Source: Candidatus Huberarchaeum crystalense (GTDB taxonomy: Archaea > Huberarchaeota > Huberarchaeia > Huberarchaeales > Huberarchaeaceae). From it: a stretch of 7,210 nucleotides of DNA. Under the pieces are notes generated by a model, which was not told the origin of the DNA, ran no database searches, and saw nothing but the letters and a program-made list of their open reading frames with translations. Shown one piece after another: positions 1 through 6,600 of this stretch (the stretch's first letter is position 1; each line of letters begins with the position of its first letter). Made by a program: the position numbers and the translations under genes. Location: contig PFSX01000049.1 of NCBI GenBank assembly GCA_002789275.1, forward strand, positions 1-7,210. Direction: 5' to 3'.

Positions 1-52
1 CTCAAAAAAAAAAAAACCACAGCAACACATAAAAACCAAAAAAAGCAAGCAT
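1..52 (-). CDS. Possible 5' end of a divergent membrane-protein gene (very tentative)
   Basis: On the minus strand an ATG at 52-50 opens a frame that runs off the window edge and reads MLAFFWFLCVAVVFFFL, a uniformly hydrophobic stretch like a first transmembrane helix or signal anchor. A stop codon lies directly before this ATG. The A/T-rich repeats at 91-112 could act as its TATA element. Against it: poly-T DNA always encodes phenylalanine-rich hydrophobic peptides, there is no Shine-Dalgarno, and only 17 codons are visible. The same T runs could instead stop minus-strand transcription. No function can be assigned. Confidence 0.15.
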
Positions 53-73
53 CTAAAAACCCAATGGCTTAAA

Positions 74-85
74 AGCAATTTTGCT
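74..85. repeat. Short inverted repeat AGCAA-TT-TTGCT in the promoter region
   Basis: AGCAA (74-78) and TTGCT (81-85) are exact reverse complements separated by two bases. It lies about 30 bp upstream of the TATA-like box and next to the tandem repeat. It may be an operator half-site pair, but five base pairs are weak evidence. Confidence 0.25.
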
Positions 86-90
86 AAATT

Positions 91-112
91 TATTAAATTT
101 TTATTAAATTTT
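91..112. repeat. Perfect tandem repeat of an 11-bp AT-rich unit upstream of the promoter
   Basis: The unit TATTAAATTTT occurs twice back to back, at 91-101 and 102-112, ending 3 bp before the TATA-like box. A related CTAAATTT lies just upstream at 84-91. The period is close to one helical turn, which places the A/T tracts on the same DNA face. It could be a regulator site, a curved-DNA element, or a TATA element for divergent transcription (AAATTTAATA on the minus strand). In such AT-rich DNA it may also be a simple slippage product. Confidence 0.6.
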
Positions 113-115
113 GCC

Positions 116-125
116 TTTTATATAA
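116..125 (+). promoter_or_regulatory. TATA-like promoter element of the rpoH-rpoB-rpoA operon
   Basis: The bases TTTTATATAA match the archaeal TATA-box consensus (TTTAWATA). The box centre lies about 21 nt upstream of the rpoH ATG, so transcription initiated at the usual 22-27 nt would begin at or next to the start codon, giving a leaderless mRNA. No Shine-Dalgarno precedes rpoH, which agrees. The upstream BRE position is not clearly purine-rich, and the whole region is AT-rich, so a chance match is possible. Confidence 0.5.
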
Positions 126-141
126 GAATATAAAATAATAT

Positions 142-387
142 ATGTCTGCGCTATCAACTAATAAAAAAACAGAACCTGGAGTTTTGGAACACTATCTTGT
201 ACCAGACCACAAAATCATAACAAGCGAAGAAGCGCGAAAAATATTTGAGTTTTATAGTATTTCTTTTGAAAATTTGCCAAAAATAGATATAACTGACCCT
301 GTAATCAAAGCAATTAAAGGCAAACCAGGTGACATTATTAAAATCACACGCAAAAATGGAAAAATATATTATAGAGGAGTTGTTTAG
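142..387 (+). CDS. rpoH: DNA-directed RNA polymerase subunit H (Rpo5, Rpb5 C-terminal domain family)
   Basis: This is the small H subunit of archaeal RNA polymerase, homologous to the C-terminal domain of eukaryotic Rpb5, which sits at the lower jaw and contacts the A subunit near downstream DNA. The 81-residue product shows the family pattern: VLEHYLVPDH near residues 14-23, a helix with SEEARKIFEFY, then LPKIDITDPVIKAI and KPGDIIKITRK, ending in YYRGVV. It has about a dozen extra N-terminal residues compared with typical archaeal RpoH, and it lacks the short loop (often SPTAGE-like) between the last two strands, where RKNGKIYY runs straight on. It is first in the operon, as in most archaea. 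ATG 142 lies about 21 nt from the centre of a TATA-like box and has no Shine-Dalgarno sequence, which fits a leaderless transcript. The product call is secure; the exact start is less so. Confidence 0.95.
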   Translation: MSALSTNKKTEPGVLEHYLVPDHKIITSEEARKIFEFYSISFENLPKIDITDPVIKAIKGKPGDIIKITRKNGKIYYRGVV

Positions 388-428
388 TGGCAACTTACTT
401 TATGATGTTTGTTGAGAGATATTGCTGA
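387..428 (+). CDS. Candidate 13-codon mini-ORF bridging rpoH and rpoB
   Basis: GTG 387 overlaps the last base of the rpoH TAG stop (TAGTG), and the frame ends in TGA 426-428, whose last base is the first base of the rpoB ATG (TGATG). The predicted peptide is MATYFMMFVERYC, with internal ATG codons at 402 and 405. It spans the whole intergenic gap, so ribosomes could pass from rpoH to rpoB by repeated termination and reinitiation. There is no homology evidence and such an arrangement can arise by chance; the peptide itself may have no role. Confidence 0.2.
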   Translation: MATYFMMFVERYC

Positions 429-3400
429 TGCAAAATCTTGAGTTAGTAAAAGCAACAATAAACGCAATTCCTCTTTCTTCATTGCATCTTGATTCTTATA
501 ATTATTATGTTGTGCATGAGTTAATAAATATGTTTACAACGCTTTCAGATATAACTATTGATGCTGGCGAGAAAGGAATTTTTGTTTTTTCTTTTTCTAA
601 TCCTACCTTTGGAACACCTAAATATTCTCCAAAAGAGTGCATATTGCGCAATTTGAATTATTCTATACCTATATCTGCTGAGGTAGAATTGACAAAACAA
701 GGAGAGCATATTTTAAAAGAGCGCGTCAAACTATGCGATTTTCCAATTATGATTGGTAGTGTCATTGATCCATTTTTTCCAAAAATTTCTGTAAGTCAAA
801 AGATTAAGCAAGGATTAGATCCTTTTGATGTTGGTGGTTATTTTATTATTGATGGTGTTGAGAGATTTGTTGTTGCGATTGAAGAACTTGTTTCAAATAA
901 AGTGCTTGTAGCAGGTGAACGAGCCCAGGTTTTTTCTTACACTGGCGGGTATCGCGCGCCACATTCTCTTAATTTTACCAAAGATAATCATCTTGTGCTT
1001 TCTTTTGGAAGATTTAAAAGTCTTCCTATTGTTGCTTTGTTTAAAATTTTAGGTATAGAGTCAGATAAAGAAATTATTCAGCTTATTGATAATCCAATGA
1101 TGTATATTAATTTTCAAGATGCTCCTAAAAATCGAGAAGAAGCAATAGAAATGATAGGAAATAAAGCGCATATTCCTAAAACTAATCGCCGCCAAGATGT
1201 TTTAAACTTTATTCACTCTGGTTTATTACCTCATATTGGAAGAGAGGAGTCAGCAAATAAAGAAAAAGCACTGTATTTGGCACATATGGCAAATATATAT
1301 TATAAAGACCCCAAATACCGAGTAGATAAGGATTTTATAGGAAACAAAGAGCTTCTTTTGGTTGGCGAACAATTAAAAAGCTTAATGAATATTGCTTTTA
1401 ATGTGCTTGCTAGAGATATTTCGCGCTATTTTGCATCTATTAGAACGCGAAAGCGAGAGTGGAATTTAGCTACTATTGTTAATTTTGAGTCAATGAATAC
1501 TTATATTTACAATGCCCTTCGCACAGGTGCATGGCCAAATGGCACCAAAGGTGTTACACACTTGCTTGAAAAAAAGAATGCACTTCAACAACTTACTCTT
1601 CTTCGCCAAATTAACTCAAATTTAGATATGGATGTTGCAACAGATGAAGCGCGCCATATTCATGGATCTCATGTTGGCAGAATTTGTATTGTAGATACTC
1701 CTGAAGATTCCAAAGTTGGCTTAACAAAGCAAGCAGCAATTTTTGCTATTACTGCAATGCCTGTTCCTGAACAAAAAAAGAAAGTAGAGCAAATATTAAA
1801 AGAGCAAGGAGCAAAACATTATAATTTTAGTTCAAATATTTTTGCTGAAAAAAATCTTGTTTTTTATGACACAATACCTATTATGACTTGCGATAATATT
1901 GATGCTTTAAAATCAAAGTTGCGCGACTTGAGGCGGCAAGGCATAATTGATTACCACTATCAAATTTATTCAAAAGATAAAAATTTATTCATCGAAGCAA
2001 TTAAAGGTATGTTGATAAGAGCGTTGATTGTAGTAAACAATGGAAAATCAATGTATACAAAAGAGATTGCTGCAAAGGTTAAAAAAGAAGAAATAAAATG
2101 GTTTGATCTTGTTAGCAAGGGAATAATCGAATATATTGGAGCAGATGAAGAAAATGAAGCATTTGTTGCGTTTAGCGAAGACGAATTAACAAAAGACCAC
2201 ACTCACCTGGAAATTAATCCTACATCTGTTATGGGAGTTGCTGCAAATATGCTTCCTTTGGCAAACCACAGTGATGCACCAAGATTGGGAAAATCTGTTA
2301 AAGAAGTTAAAGGTTCAGCAGCAGGAATATATAGCTCAAACTTTTTCAATACTTATGATGTAAATAAACATGTTCTTAATTATTTGCAAAAACCATTGGT
2401 TAGAACAGCATATCATGATTTATTTGAAAAAAGCCTTTTAATGGGTGGGCAAAACTTAGTAGTTGCTTTTGTTGAAGGTGGCTCAAATATGGAAGATGCA
2501 CTTATATTTAACAAAGCATCAATTGAGCGTGGGGTTGGAAGATCTATCTTTTTAACGCACAAAGAAGTAATTGAAAAGAAATATGCTAATGGATTAAGCG
2601 AGAAAATTCAAATCCCAGCAGAAGATGTTAAAGGAAAATCAGATACTATTTATTATTCTAAACTTGAAGGAGATGGAATTATAAAAGTAGGTGAAACTAT
2701 TTCGCGCAACAATATTTTAGTAGGTAAGGTTGCTCCTCCAAGATTTATGAGTGGTTATTTTAATGTTGAAGGATATCTAAGCTTATGGGATACTTCTATT
2801 AGTAGTAATGATTTTGTAGATTATAATATTGATGACATACTTGTAACTTTTAATGATGGTTTAGAAAAAATAGTTAAAATAAGAATGTACTATGATTGCA
2901 TTCCTGAAATTGGAGATAAATTTTCATTAAGAGAAGGGCAAAAAGGAGTTATAAGTGCAATTGTTCCTGAAAATGATATGCCTTTTAGCGAAAAGGGAAT
3001 TATACCTGATGTATTGTTTAACCCTCATGGCGTTCCAAGTAGAATGACTTATGCGCAGTTGCTTTCAGGTATATTAGCCAAATATGCAGTACTTACTGGA
3101 AAACTTCAAGAAGCAAGTGCTTTTGATGTATTTGATGAGGCAGAAATTGCAAAAGAGCTTGAAAAACAAGGGTTTGACGGTGATGGAAATGAAGTTATGT
3201 ATAATCCAAGAACAGGTGAAAAATTCAAAGTTAAAATATTTTTAGTTCCTTTGTTATATCAAAGATTAGAACATTTGGTTTCAAGAAAAATGCAAGTTCG
3301 CACAACAGGTCCGCGCACACTACTTACTCGACAGCCAACAGAAGGCAAAGCATCAGCAGGAGGTTTAAAATTTGGAGAAATGGAAAAAGATGCTTTACTT

Positions 3401-3661
3401 GCACACGGAGCTACAACTGTGCTTGATTCATTGTTTGATATTGATTCTATAAAAATTCCTGTTTCAAATCAATATTTAGCACCTTATTTTGATTATCAAA
3501 CTCGCACTGTTAAAGGCATATCAAGGCAAGAAAAAACATCTTTTGTCGAAATTCCTTTTGTGTTAAATACAGTAATCAATTATTTGCGCGCAATGGGAAT
3601 ATCACCATTGCTTAAATCAGAAACAGATTATAGCAGTGTAAAAAGCAAGGAGGAAAAATGA
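428..3661 (+). CDS. rpoB: DNA-directed RNA polymerase subunit B (Rpo2, unsplit B''+B')
   Basis: This is the second-largest catalytic subunit of archaeal RNA polymerase, 1077 residues from ATG 428, slightly shorter than typical unsplit archaeal B. In order: N-terminal protrusion (HLDSYN, residues about 20-25; LRNLNYS); PIMIGS and DPFDVGGYFIIDGVER; lobe with RRQDVLNFIHSGLLPHIG; fork region with HIHGSHVGRIC (about 410-420); hybrid-binding domain with GSNMEDALIFNK, where E689-D690 match the acidic pair that helps place the second metal and NTP; GDKFSLREGQKG (829-840) with both lysines kept; NPHGVPSRMT; and the anchor GGLKFGEMEKD (978-988). The C-terminal clamp segment is present but has no zinc cysteines. 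The reading frame is open from TTG 422, but ATG 428 is the first normal start; an in-frame stop lies at 413-415. Only a weak purine stretch (GAGAGA, 414-419) precedes it. The stop overlaps the rpoA start. Several near-universal residues are changed (see findings). Confidence 0.96.
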   Translation: MQNLELVKATINAIPLSSLHLDSYNYYVVHELINMFTTLSDITIDAGEKGIFVFSFSNPTFGTPKYSPKECILRNLNYSIPISAEVELTKQGEHILKERVKLCDFPIMIGSVIDPFFPKISVSQKIKQGLDPFDVGGYFIIDGVERFVVAIEELVSNKVLVAGERAQVFSYTGGYRAPHSLNFTKDNHLVLSFGRFKSLPIVALFKILGIESDKEIIQLIDNPMMYINFQDAPKNREEAIEMIGNKAHIPKTNRRQDVLNFIHSGLLPHIGREESANKEKALYLAHMANIYYKDPKYRVDKDFIGNKELLLVGEQLKSLMNIAFNVLARDISRYFASIRTRKREWNLATIVNFESMNTYIYNALRTGAWPNGTKGVTHLLEKKNALQQLTLLRQINSNLDMDVATDEARHIHGSHVGRICIVDTPEDSKVGLTKQAAIFAITAMPVPEQKKKVEQILKEQGAKHYNFSSNIFAEKNLVFYDTIPIMTCDNIDALKSKLRDLRRQGIIDYHYQIYSKDKNLFIEAIKGMLIRALIVVNNGKSMYTKEIAAKVKKEEIKWFDLVSKGIIEYIGADEENEAFVAFSEDELTKDHTHLEINPTSVMGVAANMLPLANHSDAPRLGKSVKEVKGSAAGIYSSNFFNTYDVNKHVLNYLQKPLVRTAYHDLFEKSLLMGGQNLVVAFVEGGSNMEDALIFNKASIERGVGRSIFLTHKEVIEKKYANGLSEKIQIPAEDVKGKSDTIYYSKLEGDGIIKVGETISRNNILVGKVAPPRFMSGYFNVEGYLSLWDTSISSNDFVDYNIDDILVTFNDGLEKIVKIRMYYDCIPEIGDKFSLREGQKGVISAIVPENDMPFSEKGIIPDVLFNPHGVPSRMTYAQLLSGILAKYAVLTGKLQEASAFDVFDEAEIAKELEKQGFDGDGNEVMYNPRTGEKFKVKIFLVPLLYQRLEHLVSRKMQVRTTGPRTLLTRQPTEGKASAGGLKFGEMEKDALLAHGATTVLDSLFDIDSIKIPVSNQYLAPYFDYQTRTVKGISRQEKTSFVEIPFVLNTVINYLRAMGISPLLKSETDYSSVKSKEEK
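3647..3653 (+). promoter_or_regulatory. Strong Shine-Dalgarno sequence for rpoA
   Basis: AAGGAGG lies four bases before ATG 3658, inside the last codons of rpoB. It matches the archaeal 16S rRNA tail complement. With the ATGA stop/start overlap it fixes the rpoA start and implies coupled translation of B and A at near-equal amounts. By contrast rpoH has no such site and rpoB only a weak one. Confidence 0.85.
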
Positions 3662-6600
3662 TTGAAAATATAAATCTAAAAAAAATTGAATCTATGAGTT
3701 TTGGCCTTTTAAGTCCTGAAATGATTAAAAAAATAGCTGTAGTAAATATTAATAATTATCAATTATATAATGAAGATGGTTTTGTAATTCCTAATGGCTT
3801 GGCAGATTCAAGAATGGGAGTTATTACCCCTGGCGTGCGTTGCGAGACATGTCACGGAATGATGAACCAATGCTATGGACATTTTGGGCATATTGAATTG
3901 TCTCGTCCTATTATAAATCCTCTGTTTGCGCGCAAAATACATCATATTCTTTCTTATACTTGCCAATCATGCGGAGCATTGCTTTTTTCTGACAAAAAAA
4001 AACAAGAACTTAATGCCTTAAAAAATAGACTTGAAATACAAGGAAAATCTTTAAATAATATACTGCATATGATTGATGATTATTTAAAGCTTGTAGAAAA
4101 ACCAAAAACATGCCCATTTTGCAACACTAACCAAGACAAAATAATACTTGAACTTCCATGGGATTATTTTTTTAATGACCATGAACATAATATTAACCCT
4201 ATTCAAATTCGCACTTGGCTAGAAAAAGTTAAAACAGAGGATTTGGTTTATTTGGGATTTAATCCTTTAAATAGACCAGAGTGGATGATTTTTACTCACT
4301 TTCTTGTTGCACCTTTGACAGTTAGGCCAACAATTACACTTGAAACAGGAGTAAAAGCAGAAGATGACCTCACCCATAAATATGCTGACATATTAAGAAT
4401 TAACAATTATTTATCAGCCAGCTTGGAAAAGGGCGCACCTGAAGTTGTTATTGAAGATATGTGGTCGCTTTTGCAATATCATATTGGCACTCTGATTGAT
4501 AATGAGCTTTCGCGCGTGGCCGTTGCGCGTCACCCATCTTCAAATATCCCTTTGAACACACTTATACAGAGATTGACTTCAAAAGATGGAATGTTTAGAA
4601 ATAATTTGTTAGGAAAAAGAACTGACTATGCAGCAAGAAGCGTAATTAGCGCAGATCCTTATCTTAAACTTGATGAAGTAGGAGTACCTGAAACAATAGC
4701 AAGAAATATGGGTATTTCAGATGTAGTAACATCACGAAACATTGAAGAAATGAAGAGTTATATTTTAAACAGCGGAACATATCCTAGTGCATTAAATGTT
4801 GTTTTGCCTACTGGTTCAAAACGACGAATTACTGCTGAAAATAAAGAAGAATTAGCAAGCAGTTTAGCTCCTGGTTGGATTATCTTTCGCAATGCAAAAG
4901 ATGGAGATATTTTAATTTTTAATAGGCAACCATCTTTGCACAAATATAGTGTGATGGCATTTAAAGCAAAGGTTTTGCCAGGAATTCGCGCATTTAGATT
5001 TAATCCGGTGCTTACATCTCCTTTTAACGCTGACTTTGATGGAGATGAAATGAATGTGTGGTTCTTGCAAGATATTGAAGCAAGAGCAGAGGCAGAAGCA
5101 CTTATGAAAGTAAAGTATAATTTAATTTCAGCTAGAGATGGTAGTTTGCTAATAAAACCAAAACACGGACACATTTCCTCTTTGTATTTAATGTCTCACG
5201 ATAAGTCGCTAATATCTTTTTCTCAAGCTCAGCAAATTTTAAGCAATTGCTCATTTGATGTGATTTCTAATCTTAAATCCAAGGATTCTTACCTACCTCT
5301 TGAAATATTGTCAGCCATATTTCCAAAAGATTATGAATACAAAGGAAAAGATGTTATTATAAAAGATGGAATAATATCTGGGATTTTGACAAACAAAACA
5401 GTTGGAGTTTTGATTAAGGATTTTTATATTAAAAGAACGCCTGAAGAAGCAGCTAAACTTATTGAAAATATTTGCAATATCAGTTTAAGTTATTTAATTC
5501 AATACAGGGGCTTTACTGTTGGTTTGTCTGATTATGTAGTTAATAAAAAAGTTGAAAACACAATTGATTCTTTTATTGAAACCAAATATGCTGAAGCTGA
5601 GAAAAAAATTAGATCTATGAAAGAACAAGAAATTATATATGAACTAGATAATATAAGAAATAATGTTTATGATATTCTTTTGAAAAATGCAAATATTAAT
5701 AGCTCTGCACATATTATGGCTATTTCAGGTGCTCGTGGAGGATATCCTAACTTTGGTAAAATGGTTGGAATGTGTGGTCAGCAAATTATTACTAATGGAA
5801 GACCTGAAATAGGTTATGATGGACGCGCAATTTCTCATATAAAAAGAGACAACACCTCACCAGAAGCACGCGGATTTATTAAAAGCAACTTTAAAAAAGG
5901 ACTAACACCGAGAGAGTTTGTTTTTGCATCTTATAGTTCGCGCGAGAGTTTTATTACTGCCTACACAATAATTCCTGAAACGGGTTATGGTGAAAGAAAA
6001 TTAGTTTATGCTCTTCAAGATTTGTATATGGATGATAAAAATATAATTAGGGATGGTGATAGTAATGTTGTAACTTTTGAATATACAAAAAATAAATTTG
6101 TAGAAAACTTAAAATACCAAAATTTTGATTGTCCGCCAGTGGGAGCTCCTGTTGGCATAATTATTGCCCATGCCTTATCTGAAAAAATAAGTCAGAGCGC
6201 GTTAAGTGCGTTTCACTTTGCAGGATCATCAGGGTCACTTATTGGAACTATGGCTTCAAATGATTTGCTTGCTTTTCTTGAAATGCGCGCAAACCCGCCA
6301 AAAGAATTGATGCAAATTTATCCCAAGCAACCAACTGATTTGATAAATCTCGCAGATCAACTTGTTCAACGAAAGATACAAGACTATGTAAGTGATGTAA
6401 AATTAGATGTAGAAAATGGCATATTATTGCTAACTTGCTCTGATAAAGCAGATGTTGAGTTTATTGTAAAGCAACTTGAACATAGCAAGACATATGATTT
6501 AACAGAAAATGGAAACGAATTGCGATTTTCTATTAAAAAAATCGGGTTTAAAGAGATAATGTTTTTGAAAAACAGAATATTAAGAAAAATTGTGCGTGGA

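Noticed and set aside
154..393. Minus-strand open frame opposite rpoH
   Set aside because: It lies antisense to a clearly recognised gene and its translation has no family motif; it is a shadow of AT-rich coding DNA.
422..427. TTG 422 as the rpoB start
   Set aside because: It adds only two residues ahead of ATG 428, which is a normal start codon with similar spacing to the weak purine stretch.
4758..5174. 138-codon minus-strand open frame inside rpoA
   Set aside because: It overlies the DFDGD active-site region of rpoA, which is certain to be coding on the + strand; there is no start signal or recognisable domain.
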